DNA of 64,000 nucleotides from Roseibacillus persicicus (GTDB lineage: Bacteria > Verrucomicrobiota > Verrucomicrobiia > Verrucomicrobiales > Akkermansiaceae), in the NCBI RefSeq assembly GCF_014651675.1, contig NZ_BMXI01000011.1, positions 150,609 through 214,608 on the forward strand, read 5' to 3'. A program made the position numbers and the translations under genes. The notes under the pieces are model-generated. The model saw only the letters and a list, made by a program, of their open reading frames with translations. It was not told the DNA's origin and did not search any database. Position 1 is the stretch's first letter. Each line of letters begins with the position of its first letter. Positions 25,319 through 34,023 of this stretch are shown here, in pieces.

Positions 25319-27040
25319 ATGTTTGGCTATCTCACATTGCGAGACAACGAGCGCGAAAAGCGGTTTCGGCGGGCCATGGTGATTCGGGGGCAAGGGGTAC
25401 CTGCGGAAGGCGAGCCTTGGATTCGGGTGATACCTTGGATCCGACTTTTGCTGGGGATTCCGTTTTCAATCTTTCTTGGACTGATTTGCATAGGATTGGT
25501 TCCCGCCTGGATTTGGGGAGGGGGAGCGGCCCTTTCAGATTTTCGCCTGACCGCGCTTGGCGTGTTTGTGGCGGGCTTCCTTGTCAATTGGGTCGGGCAC
25601 CGCATGCTTCAGCCGAGGGAGGGAGAAATCCTGGCTTCGACTCCAGCGCGGGACATTCTCGTTTGGCGGCATAATTTTTGGTCTCTTCCTCGAATCCTAT
25701 TGGGTCTTTGGGCTGGGATACTGATTGTTTATCTCTTCCGTGATTCGGATTTGCGAACTACCAATACGTTTGGCGGGCTCTTGGTAGATTCCCTTTTTAA
25801 ATCCACTGCTTGGATCCTGCTTCCGCTTTTCGGCGTGGCTTGGCAGTTCTTTCGCCGGGGAGGTGCGGGATCGGCTATGTTGTTCACTGGCATCCTGTTT
25901 GGGGTGGCTCTTTTGCTCGCGCCATTGCTGAGCCTTTTCATCAAACCAGGGTCATCTCTTGAGAGCTGGAATTTTGAGGCAATTCGGAAGCTGCTTCCGG
26001 TTTCGTGGCTGTCAGAGGGCCCTGCGGGATGGATTTTGTTCTCACTTGGCAGTGCCTGGGTTGCGATGCAGTGGCGGAACGCCCGAGCGTGCTTTCGGCT
26101 GCGAGATACCTGGGCGGCGGTGATGGCAGCCCCTGCAATTTCGCATGCTGAGCCCAGCGCATCCGCACCTCAAGCTGCTCGTCTCCAGGCTACGAGCGAG
26201 CAGAAAAGACCGCGAGTCTTGGGCAATTTTCCCGATCGTTTCTTTTCTCTCTTGTGGACTCAAGAAGAGAAAGCAGTGGCAAGAGCCTTGGGTTTTCGGG
26301 TGCCGGTGAAAAGTATTGCGAAGCCGTTTCTCGCGCTCTTGCTACTTCCGGTTCTCGGTTGGCTTGCCGAGTTCTCTACTTTGTCAGAGAAATACCCTGA
26401 ATTCGTTCTTCCGCTCACTCTCACCGTTCTCGGCGTCATCTGGTTGCTCTTGTTGCGGGGATGGCAGAGTCGCGTGATCGCCTGCGCTTTTCAGAAATTC
26501 TCCGGGGGAGGACCTCGGCGAGTGATGGCGATGGGTGCTCTTCCCATTGCGGAGCCTCAGATGTTCTGGATGTATTGGAAGGAGTTTCTCCTTTCCCGGG
26601 TGCTGGTGATTCCGGTGCAGGTTCTGGTGCTGTTGCTTGCAGCCAAGGTGCTAAATGCTCAGCTCCAGGCGCGGGAGGGGTTTGTGATCTTCGTGATGTT
26701 AGGGCCGGCTCTGTTTCTCAATAGCCTGACCACTTGGGCCGGATTGCTCTGGCAAGGAATCGAACTGTTTCCCGACACGCTGTTAGGAATCATCAAATCG
26801 TTTGCGACGAAGTTTGCCTACTCCATCCCCTTGATTGCGCTGGTCATTCTTTCTTTCTGGACCGGGGGCGAGTGGCTTTACGGGGATCACAGTGCCACGG
26901 GCTTTGTGTTGTCGGCGAGTTTTCTCACCGCATGGTGCTTCGGGGCCTGCTGGTTGATGCGCCGCGTGTATGCGCAGGGCAAAGGCAGCCTCATGGTGGT
27001 TCCTCCCAAGCGAAAGTCGTTCACCATCACTCTGAAGTAG
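25319..27040 (+). CDS. Putative ABC-transporter membrane subunit, first of two paralogues
   Basis: A 573-residue protein with about twelve hydrophobic segments and a cytosolic loop near residues 265-310. It begins with a cytosolic stretch RAMVIRGQGVPAEGEPW that recurs in the next gene (RAMLQVAQGIPAEGERW), and both end GSL...PP/PQ...KKSF/KRKSF. Both also share FHKFS/FQKFSxGGPR in the middle (around 390). No known permease motif is recognised; the role as transmembrane partner rests on the 7-base gap from the ATPase stop and on its topology. The length equals two six-helix halves, so each paralogue may itself be a fused permease. Confidence 0.7.
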   Translation: MFGYLTLRDNEREKRFRRAMVIRGQGVPAEGEPWIRVIPWIRLLLGIPFSIFLGLICIGLVPAWIWGGGAALSDFRLTALGVFVAGFLVNWVGHRMLQPREGEILASTPARDILVWRHNFWSLPRILLGLWAGILIVYLFRDSDLRTTNTFGGLLVDSLFKSTAWILLPLFGVAWQFFRRGGAGSAMLFTGILFGVALLLAPLLSLFIKPGSSLESWNFEAIRKLLPVSWLSEGPAGWILFSLGSAWVAMQWRNARACFRLRDTWAAVMAAPAISHAEPSASAPQAARLQATSEQKRPRVLGNFPDRFFSLLWTQEEKAVARALGFRVPVKSIAKPFLALLLLPVLGWLAEFSTLSEKYPEFVLPLTLTVLGVIWLLLLRGWQSRVIACAFQKFSGGGPRRVMAMGALPIAEPQMFWMYWKEFLLSRVLVIPVQVLVLLLAAKVLNAQLQAREGFVIFVMLGPALFLNSLTTWAGLLWQGIELFPDTLLGIIKSFATKFAYSIPLIALVILSFWTGGEWLYGDHSATGFVLSASFLTAWCFGACWLMRRVYAQGKGSLMVVPPKRKSFTITLK

Positions 27041-27047
27041 AAATCGT

Positions 27048-28751
27048 ATGAGCCAGCCATCCCGAATAAAAGATTCAGCGCGCGAGGGGCGCTTGCGGCG
27101 GGCGATGTTGCAGGTCGCTCAGGGAATTCCTGCAGAAGGGGAACGTTGGATGCGCTTTCGCTCGGTGGTTCGATTCCTCATCTGGACGCCGTTTGTCCTG
27201 TTGTTTGGGGGGCTGCTTTTGGCTCTGGGTCCCCAGAATTTTTGGATGGTGAATCCGGTCTTGGGCGAGCTTCGCATCCTTTCCTTTGGGGTGCTCATTG
27301 CGGGGATTCTCATTCTTTGGGTCGGTTCCCGGCTCTTGCTCCCACGTGATGGGGCGACCCTGCTTTTCACTCCGGTCTCGGAGGACTTGGTCTGGCGTCA
27401 TTCCTTTCGGGCATTTCGTTACGTCGTTCTGGGACTGTGGCTGTTGGGGACTTGGATTTTTGTCTCGGGTGATCTGGGATGGTTTCAATCGGCTCAGATG
27501 TCGGCGGGGTGGCTGCTGATTCCTTTGGCTGGGGTGTGCTGGCAGTTGCAGAATCGCGGGCGGGCAGGGAAGTCGGTGCTGTTGTGGGGGATCGTTCTTT
27601 TGGTTCTCTCATTTGTTTTTCCGCTCGCGGATTTTTCGTTGCCGGAGATTGAGTTGGAAGAGGTTCTTGGTTTCGACGCCCTGATTCCTTTTCTGCCCAG
27701 TGCCTGGCCTCAGCTGGGGGTCTTCTATTACCTGTTTCTTGCGGCAGCTTATGGTTTCACGGTTTGGGCCTGGTGGCGCACTCGAACACATTTCCGTTTT
27801 CGCCAAACCCAAGTAGCGAGAGTGCTGTTGACCGCAAGACCCCCGGATGAGGATGTTGTGGAAACCACAAACTCGCCGCCACTCCCTCTCGAGAAATCAG
27901 CTCCGCGCACACATGCCTTTTTTGCGCGAATCTTTAATGAGAAAGAGCGCGACTTGGCAGAGACCTTGGACCTGCGGTGGCCAGCGAGCTTTTTTCTCAG
28001 TCCTCTTCTTTGGTTTCTGGCTCTCACTGCGCTGGCCGTGGGGTTGCTCAGCTCAGGATGGGTCTTGCAAGATATCGTGCCTTGGTTCGAACCTTCAAAA
28101 ATGATTGAGGGGATCGAGAGTGGTTCTCTCTGGTGGGTGGTTTATATCCTTCTTTTTGTTTTTCCCGCTGCGGATTGGAGCCGGGTGGCGCTGGTTGCTT
28201 TCCACAAGTTTTCGGCGGGCGGCCCTCGCCAAGTGGCTTTGCTGGGCGTCTTTCCCGTGTCGGAACGTCGGCTCTACACGATGTTGTGGAAAGAATGGCT
28301 ATTGCTTCGCTCTCTCAAATTTCCCGCTCTCATTGCCCTGTTGTTTGTGCTGAAGATTGCTTTGGAGCTGTCTTGGGATGGGGTCTTCGCGAGTTTGTTG
28401 GGAATGGGCTATTTGATCTACCTCTTCGTCGGGCCGTGGGTGAAGTGGACGATGTCGCTTTGGCAAAGTCTGGAGCTGTTTCCGAAGGACCCGGTTGGAG
28501 AGGCTAAGAAATTCTGGAGTCACCTTTTCTACTGGGGGCCGCTCGCGCTCTTCGCTTTTGCGACGGTGGCGATGAGCGAGAAGTTTCTAGACGGGCGAAC
28601 TCATCTGGCGTGGGTGATTCTGCCTGCGCTCTCTCTTCTGGTCTGGGCGGCGGGTTCCTGCTGGTGGGTGCGACGTCTTTATAATCAAAGCCGGGGCAGT
28701 CTCATCACCCTGCCTCAGGAGAAGAAGTCCTTTAGCTTTTCGAAGCGGTAG
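27048..28751 (+). CDS. Putative ABC-transporter membrane subunit, second paralogue
   Basis: A 567-residue paralogue of the preceding protein, 7 bases downstream, with the same order of about twelve hydrophobic segments, the N-terminal PAEGERW motif, AFHKFSAGGPRQVALLG near 385 and the basic end QEKKSFSFSKR. Similarity by eye is clear but modest (I would guess a third identical), which suggests an old tandem duplication and a heterodimer. The downstream neighbour, an ABC-F gene 130 bases on, is a different unit. Confidence 0.7.
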   Translation: MSQPSRIKDSAREGRLRRAMLQVAQGIPAEGERWMRFRSVVRFLIWTPFVLLFGGLLLALGPQNFWMVNPVLGELRILSFGVLIAGILILWVGSRLLLPRDGATLLFTPVSEDLVWRHSFRAFRYVVLGLWLLGTWIFVSGDLGWFQSAQMSAGWLLIPLAGVCWQLQNRGRAGKSVLLWGIVLLVLSFVFPLADFSLPEIELEEVLGFDALIPFLPSAWPQLGVFYYLFLAAAYGFTVWAWWRTRTHFRFRQTQVARVLLTARPPDEDVVETTNSPPLPLEKSAPRTHAFFARIFNEKERDLAETLDLRWPASFFLSPLLWFLALTALAVGLLSSGWVLQDIVPWFEPSKMIEGIESGSLWWVVYILLFVFPAADWSRVALVAFHKFSAGGPRQVALLGVFPVSERRLYTMLWKEWLLLRSLKFPALIALLFVLKIALELSWDGVFASLLGMGYLIYLFVGPWVKWTMSLWQSLELFPKDPVGEAKKFWSHLFYWGPLALFAFATVAMSEKFLDGRTHLAWVILPALSLLVWAAGSCWWVRRLYNQSRGSLITLPQEKKSFSFSKR

Positions 28752-28880
28752 CTGGCTTGCTCAAGCACCCTTTTTGAACTAATTCGGCCCCGAGTTCTGT
28801 CCCGAATTTTGGTAAAAGGGGAAAGAATCCGGAATCAAGGGTTGAAAGCTTCGTGAAGATTCGCAATGTCACGGGACTCA

Positions 28881-30497
28881 ATGCTGACGATCAAAAACCT
28901 CACCAAGGCCATGGGCGGGCGCACGCTCTTTCGCGAAGCCAATTTGACCGTAAACTGGGGCGAGCGCGTGGCTCTGGTTGGACCCAACGGCGCGGGCAAG
29001 TCGACCCTCTTTAAAATCATTCTCGATGAAGAGACCATGGACGAAGGCACCGTTGAGCGTGATGATTACGCCATCACTGGATTCCTCGCGCAGGAGGCGG
29101 GCGAGCCTACCGACGAGACGGTCCTGGAGATCGCGATGGGCATTGACGACGAGATGGTTTCCATCTTGCGCACCATCCGGGAGGGGGAGAGCACCGGGAA
29201 GATGGATACCCCCGAGTTTGCAAAAGCTCAGGACCGTTTTACCGAGTTGAATGGCTACGCGCTCGAGCCCAAAGCGAAGAAGATTCTTGCCGGTTTGGGC
29301 TTCAAGCAGGATGAGTTCGAAAAGTCCGCGCGTGAGTTCTCCGGCGGTTGGGTGATGCGTGCTCACATTGCCCGTCTCCTTGTCATGGAGCCCGACCTCC
29401 TGATGATGGATGAGCCGACCAACCACCTCGACCTCATGTCTTTGCTCTGGTTCCAGAAGTATTTGTCCAATTACCCGGGCGCGATTCTGATGATTTCCCA
29501 CGACCGGGATTTCATGGATGGCCTGGTGGAGCAAGTGGTCGAAATCGACCCCGATGCCATGGAGTTGATTAGCTACACCGGCAACTACTCCAATTACCAG
29601 GAGCAGCGTCAATTGCGCTACGACCAAAAGGTGCAAGCCTGGCGCAATCACAAGAAGGAGATGGATCGCGTGCAGGAGTTCATCGACCGTTTCCGCAACG
29701 TGGGGTCAAAGGCCTCGCAGGTGCAGGACCGGATTCGTCAGCTGGAGAAGATGAAGGAGAAGATGCAGAAGCCACGTGCGCCACGTAAGGTCTTCAAATT
29801 CAATTTCCCCGAGCCGCCACGTTCGAACCAGAAGGTCGTTGAGTTAGAGAAAATCAAACAAGCCTATGGCGAGAAGGTGATTTATGACGGTCTCGACCTG
29901 ACCCTGGAGCGGGGTGAGAAGATTGTTCTGGTGGGGCCGAACGGGGCGGGTAAATCGACTTTGCTGAAAATCATTTCCGGTCACCTCGAGTTTCAGGGCG
30001 GTGAGCGTAAGGTCGGGTATGCGACCAAGATGGGTTACTTTTCCCAGCACCGGATTGATTCCCTCAATGAGGACAATACCGTGCTCGATGAGGTCATGGC
30101 GGCGAACAAGACTTTGGCAGAAGATGAGGTGCGGGCTGTGCTCGGTTCCTTCCTTTTCCGTCGCTCCGATGTCGACAAGCGGATTCGCGTTTTGTCTGGG
30201 GGAGAGAAGTCCCGCTTGAACCTGGTGAAGTTTCTCGTCGACCCGCCCAACTTGCTGCTGATGGATGAGCCGACGACCCACCTCGATATCAACTCGATTG
30301 ATGCTTTGGTGCAGGGCTTGAAGAAATACACGGGGACTCTCGTTTTCATCTCGCACGATGTTCACTTCATTCGCTCGCTGGCGGAAACGACGCTGCACAT
30401 TAACAATGGAACAGTCACTCGTTACACGGGTGGTTACGACTACTTCATTGAAAAGAGCGGTCTCGATGACGACCGCGCCGCAGTGACTGCGGAGTAG
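28881..30497 (+). CDS. ABC-F family ATPase (ribosome-associated)
   Basis: A protein of 538 residues with two ABC domains and no membrane segments. Domain 1 has GPNGAGKST and FSGGWVMRAHIARLL with MMDEPTNHLDL; domain 2 has GPNGAGKST, LSGGEKSRLNLVKFL and LLMDEPTTHLD. The linker (about 240-300) is charged and helical with SKASQVQDRIRQLEKM, as in ABC-F proteins that enter the ribosomal E site. EttA, Uup and YbiT are all possible; the short arm region favours the YbiT/Uup group. The start could be 28866 (MSRDSMLTIKN), but MLTIKNLTK is the family-typical beginning. A repeat module begins two bases after its stop. Confidence 0.85.
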   Translation: MLTIKNLTKAMGGRTLFREANLTVNWGERVALVGPNGAGKSTLFKIILDEETMDEGTVERDDYAITGFLAQEAGEPTDETVLEIAMGIDDEMVSILRTIREGESTGKMDTPEFAKAQDRFTELNGYALEPKAKKILAGLGFKQDEFEKSAREFSGGWVMRAHIARLLVMEPDLLMMDEPTNHLDLMSLLWFQKYLSNYPGAILMISHDRDFMDGLVEQVVEIDPDAMELISYTGNYSNYQEQRQLRYDQKVQAWRNHKKEMDRVQEFIDRFRNVGSKASQVQDRIRQLEKMKEKMQKPRAPRKVFKFNFPEPPRSNQKVVELEKIKQAYGEKVIYDGLDLTLERGEKIVLVGPNGAGKSTLLKIISGHLEFQGGERKVGYATKMGYFSQHRIDSLNEDNTVLDEVMAANKTLAEDEVRAVLGSFLFRRSDVDKRIRVLSGGEKSRLNLVKFLVDPPNLLLMDEPTTHLDINSIDALVQGLKKYTGTLVFISHDVHFIRSLAETTLHINNGTVTRYTGGYDYFIEKSGLDDDRAAVTAE

Positions 30498-30498
30498 A

Positions 30499-31923
30499 GG
30501 AGCATGGACATTCCTGTCCATGAGCAGAGCTCCGGGGAGTTAGAACTTACTTTGAGACTCTTCGGTTCTTACGATTCGATGTGGACGGACCGTCCTAGGG
30601 ACAGAAATGTCCCAGCTCCAGCAGGTAGGGCTGTTTTGCTAAAACAGCCGCGAATGTTGTGGGAAGGTCTTTGAGCTAACGCCTTTCGTCCGCGGGAGAG
30701 CTGTTCGAGCACGCCAGAACTCTCGCGGTCCTTTTGTCAAAAGGTCCCTACCGGCGTGGGTCGAGGGTTGTTGAGTGGGGCTTGATTTTGGTTGGGGGTC
30801 TTCACTCTTCGATTCGAGGTGGCTGCGAGGTTGAGCAAGCAAGCTTTGCTCTTCCCGTGGGGGTGAAAGAACGAAGCCATCCACCCCAGAGCGGCAGCAA
30901 GCGGCGCGCACTCCAGAAGGACCCTTGGCCGGACCGCGAGTGCCCCCACTCGCCCCACCGAATCGTCTCGTCCAAGCAATGAAATGTCGTTGAGCCAATC
31001 GAGAGACGTCACGCGGTAGGGCTGTTTTGCTAAAACAGCCGCGAATGTTGTGGGAAGGTCTTTGAGCTAACGCCTTTCGTCCGCGGGAGAGCTGTTCGAG
31101 CACGCCAGAACTCTCGCGGTCCTTTTGTCAAAGGGTCCCTACCGGCGTGGGTCGAGGGTTGTTGAGTGGGGCTTGAGGTGATTGGGCATCTTCACTCTTT
31201 GCTTCGAGGTGGCTGCGAAGTTGAGCAAGCAAGCTTTGCTCTTCCCGTGGGGGTGAAAGAACAAAGTCATCCACCCCAGAGCGGCAGCAAGCGGCGCGCA
31301 CTCCAGAAGGATCCTTGGCCGGACCGCGAGTGCCCTCACTCGCCCCACCGAATCGTCTCGTCCAAGCAATCAGATTTCGTAGAGCCAATCGAGAGACGTC
31401 CCGCGGTAGGGCTGTTTCGCCGAAACAGCCGCGAATGTTCGGGGAAGGTCCTTGAGCTAACGCCCTTCGTCCGCGGGAGAGCTGTCCGAGCACGCCAGAA
31501 CTCTCGCGGTCCTTTTATCAAAAGGACCCTACCGGTGTGGGTCGAGGGTGGTTGGGTGGGGCTTGAGTTGGTTGGGGGTCTTCACTCTTTGCATCGAGGT
31601 GGCCGCGAGGTTGAGCAAGCAAGCTTTGCTCTTCCCGGGTGGGTGAAAGAACGAAGTCATCCATTCCAAAGCGGCAGCAAGCGGCGCGCACTCCAGAAGG
31701 ATCCTTGGCCGGACCGCGAGTGCCCTCACTCGCCCCACCGAATCGTCTCGTCCAAGTAATCAGATGTCGTTGAGCCAATCGAGAGACGATTAGCGGTAGG
31801 GCTGTTTTGCCAAAACAGCCGCGAATGTTGGGGGAAGGTCCTTGAGCTAACGCCCTTCGTCGGCGGGAGAGCTGTTCGAGCACGGCAGAACTCTCGCGGT
31901 CCTTTTATCAAAAGGACCCTACC
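30499..31923. repeat. Second mosaic array: alpha, then beta/gamma units (390-391-bp period)
   Basis: Order: alpha5 30499-30619, beta5 30624-30752, gamma2 30753-31014, beta6 31015-31143, gamma3 31144-31404, beta7 31405-31533, gamma4 31534-31794, beta8 31795-31923. All four beta copies are 129 bp, exactly as in the first array 23 kb away, and share its inverted ends and two end hairpins. Gamma copies are 261-262 bp; each carries GAGCAAGCAAGCTTTGCTC and a distal CGTCTC...GAGACG pair. The array fills the junction between convergent ABC-F and moxR genes. Open frames crossing it (for example 31166-31759) are artefacts of repeats lacking stops. Confidence 0.95.
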
Positions 31924-31947
31924 GGCGTGCCTCGAGGGCTGAATCCC

Positions 31948-32946
31948 TTATGGCACGGGGACTTTGGAGAGGAGGCGGGTGACGAGGGTGTCGGTCGAGA
32001 TGTTTTCGGCTTCGGCCTCGTAGGAGAGCAAAATCCGGTGGCGCAGAACCTCGGGCGCGAGGGTCTTGACGTCCTGCGGAGTGACGTAGGCCCGGGAGTT
32101 CATGAAGGCGTTGGCCCGGGCGGTGAGCGCGAGGTTGATGGTGGCTCGGGGGGAGGCACCTGCCCGAATCAAGGGCGTGAGACCTTGGTCATACTTTCCG
32201 GGCGAACGGGTGGCGTGAACGAGGTCCACGATGTATTCCCGAACGGCAGGATCGATGTAAATCTTGTCTAACAAGGCCCTGCTGGCGGCCAGTTGATCCG
32301 GGTGGGCCACTGCGCTGACGGCAGGGGGCTTGGCAGTGTTGGCCATCAGGTCGAGGACTTTCATCTCCTCTTCCTTGCTTGGATAATCGACGAGAACTTT
32401 CAGGAGAAAACGGTCCAACTGTGCCTCGGGAAGAGTGTAAGTCCCTTCTTGGTCGATGGGGTTTTGGGTGGCAAGGACGAGGAACGGTTGGGGCAAAGGA
32501 TAAGTGGTGTCGCCGAGGGTGACCTGGCGCTCCTGCATCGCTTCCAAGAGTGCGGCCTGCACCTTGGCTGGGGAGCGGTTGACCTCATCGGCCAGCACCA
32601 GGTTGGCAAAAATGGGTCCGAGCTTGGGATCGAATTGCTGGGCCTGTTGGTTGTAGATGAGGGTTCCCAACAAGTCGGCTGGCAGGAGGTCGGGCGTGAA
32701 CTGAATCCTCGAGAATTGAAGCTGAAAACAGGAGGCGAGAGTGTTGACGGCCAAAGTTTTTGCCAAGCCGGGCAAGCCTTCCAGAAGGATGTGGCCATTG
32801 CAGAGGAGGCCGAGAAGGAGGCGGTCCACTAGTTGATGTTGTCCGATCAACACGCGGGACATTTCCTGCCTGACATCCGCGATCCAGCGGGAGGACTCGG
32901 CAATTTCGGTAGAGAGTTTCTGGGTGTCGGTATTCGTTTCAGACAT
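31948..32946 (-). CDS. MoxR-family AAA+ ATPase
   Basis: A 332-residue AAA+ ATPase with Walker A EGLPGLAKT (about 55-63), Walker B LVLADEVNRSPAKVQAALLEAMQE, sensor 1 LATQNPIDQEGTYTLPEAQLDRF and sensor 2 region SPRATINLALTARA. MoxR proteins act as chaperones for maturation of metalloenzymes or membrane complexes and usually sit upstream of a DUF58/VWA-domain gene. Here the downstream side is the repeat array and no partner is visible, which is unusual. Function in this organism is unknown. Confidence 0.9.
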   Translation of the reverse strand: MSETNTDTQKLSTEIAESSRWIADVRQEMSRVLIGQHQLVDRLLLGLLCNGHILLEGLPGLAKTLAVNTLASCFQLQFSRIQFTPDLLPADLLGTLIYNQQAQQFDPKLGPIFANLVLADEVNRSPAKVQAALLEAMQERQVTLGDTTYPLPQPFLVLATQNPIDQEGTYTLPEAQLDRFLLKVLVDYPSKEEEMKVLDLMANTAKPPAVSAVAHPDQLAASRALLDKIYIDPAVREYIVDLVHATRSPGKYDQGLTPLIRAGASPRATINLALTARANAFMNSRAYVTPQDVKTLAPEVLRHRILLSYEAEAENISTDTLVTRLLSKVPVP

Positions 32947-33013
32947 TTCGTTGCGGTATGACTACAGGGAATCAGCGGCTACGTGAATCGGGAATGTCTG
33001 GAAATTTTGACAA

Positions 33014-33046
33014 CAAAAAAGGCCGCCCGGTCGGGAACGGCCTTTT
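33014..33046 (-). terminator. Intrinsic terminator after the Gly/Tyr-rich lipoprotein gene
   Basis: AAAAGGCCG (33017-33025) pairs with CGGCCTTTT (33038-33046). On the minus strand the stem is followed by TTTTTTG, giving an intrinsic terminator 33 bases past the lipoprotein stop. The plus-strand version has only TTTTAG and could act weakly in that direction. Confidence 0.85.
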
Positions 33047-33078
33047 AGGAGAAATTTGCTTGGCAGCTAGTCGCAGGG

Positions 33079-33519
33079 CTATCGCACCCGCTCCCACGAA
33101 CGGACCTTGTCATTTTCGAACCAAACCGTGCTGGAGCGAACGGGGACGTAGTCGATAGTGGGCCCAATCCCGAAACTACCGTAGCGACCATATCGGCCGT
33201 AACGCCCATAGCCGGAGCCAAAGTGACCGTAGAAAGAATTGCTGTAGACGGGATAAAGGCCGGTGTAGTCCCAGCGCATGGTGCTCTTGCCCTCGCTCTG
33301 GCCTTCCAGACGTCGGTCGGGTTCGCCAAGGGCCAGGAAGACGGCTCCGGGTGGCATTCCTTCTTCAATCTGACCCTGTGAGACCAGTTCTTGCTCCCGG
33401 GTGGTCAGGCTATTGTAGATTTGAGGGTTCTTTTCGATTCTGCCCGCAGTGTTGGTGGACCCGCAACTGGTAAGGAAAAGCACGGTTAGAAGAGAGGCTA
33501 GGGGAAGGATGAATTTCAT
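33079..33519 (-). CDS. Putative lipoprotein with Gly/Tyr/Arg repeat
   Basis: A 146-residue protein. The signal peptide ends in a lipobox, FLTSC (Cys19), so it is likely acylated. Residues 37-75 (REQELVSQGQIEEGMPPGAVFLALGEPDRR) resemble the helix-strand start of SmpA/BamE-like domains, in which G-M-x(4)-V-x(4)-G-x-P is common. Then come SGYGRYGRYGRYGSFG, a short Gly-Tyr-Arg tandem repeat, and a beta-like end (SSTVWFENDKVRSWERV). A role in the outer membrane or in surface attachment is possible; no function is assigned. Confidence 0.75.
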   Translation of the reverse strand: MKFILPLASLLTVLFLTSCGSTNTAGRIEKNPQIYNSLTTREQELVSQGQIEEGMPPGAVFLALGEPDRRLEGQSEGKSTMRWDYTGLYPVYSNSFYGHFGSGYGRYGRYGRYGSFGIGPTIDYVPVRSSTVWFENDKVRSWERVR

Positions 33520-33641
33520 AACAATAAACTAGACTGGATCCGGGTTCTGAAAAGTCAGAAAAAAGTGAGGCAAGACTTGGGAAAGATTCTTGCCAAAGTG
33601 CGTAAGAGAGGCGCTATTTACGCTCCAACCCCAAAAGAACA

Positions 33642-33932
33642 ATGTCAGACGTACTCAAAGATAAGGAACTCGACCAAGCTCTCAAAAAATGTCCCGAATG
33701 GGAAGTGAGTGAGGATGGCAAGGAGATCAGCCGCACCATCGAATTCGAAGAGTTCACCGAAGCCATCGACTGTGTGAACGATATCGCGGAAATCGCGGAG
33801 GAAGCTCAGCATCACCCCGATTTCGACATTCGTTATTCCAAGGTCATCCTTCGTCTAACAACTCATGATGAAGGTGGAGTCACTCCGGCTGACATCGAGA
33901 TGGCTGGCCGAATTGACAACCTGGTCGATTAA
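33642..33932 (+). CDS. phhB: Pterin-4a-carbinolamine dehydratase
   Basis: A 96-residue protein, the usual PCD length. It has the active-site signature EEAQHHPDFDIRYSKV (two adjacent His) and the late LTTHDEGGVTPAD. The enzyme dehydrates 4a-hydroxytetrahydrobiopterin formed by aromatic amino acid hydroxylases, and some family members support moco or folate chemistry instead. No phenylalanine hydroxylase is nearby, so the physiological partner is unknown here. Confidence 0.9.
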   Translation: MSDVLKDKELDQALKKCPEWEVSEDGKEISRTIEFEEFTEAIDCVNDIAEIAEEAQHHPDFDIRYSKVILRLTTHDEGGVTPADIEMAGRIDNLVD

Positions 33933-34023
33933 GATTCGGCTGCGCATACGAACTTTTTTTAAAGGCAGGGAGTAGCGACTCTGCCATACCCTTTTCGTCA
34001 AGGGGTGCAACGCCAGGCGAACA

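Noticed and set aside
31166..31759. 197-codon open frame, and many similar ones in both arrays
   Set aside because: They run through repeat modules in several frames, change with copy number and show no domain or start signal.
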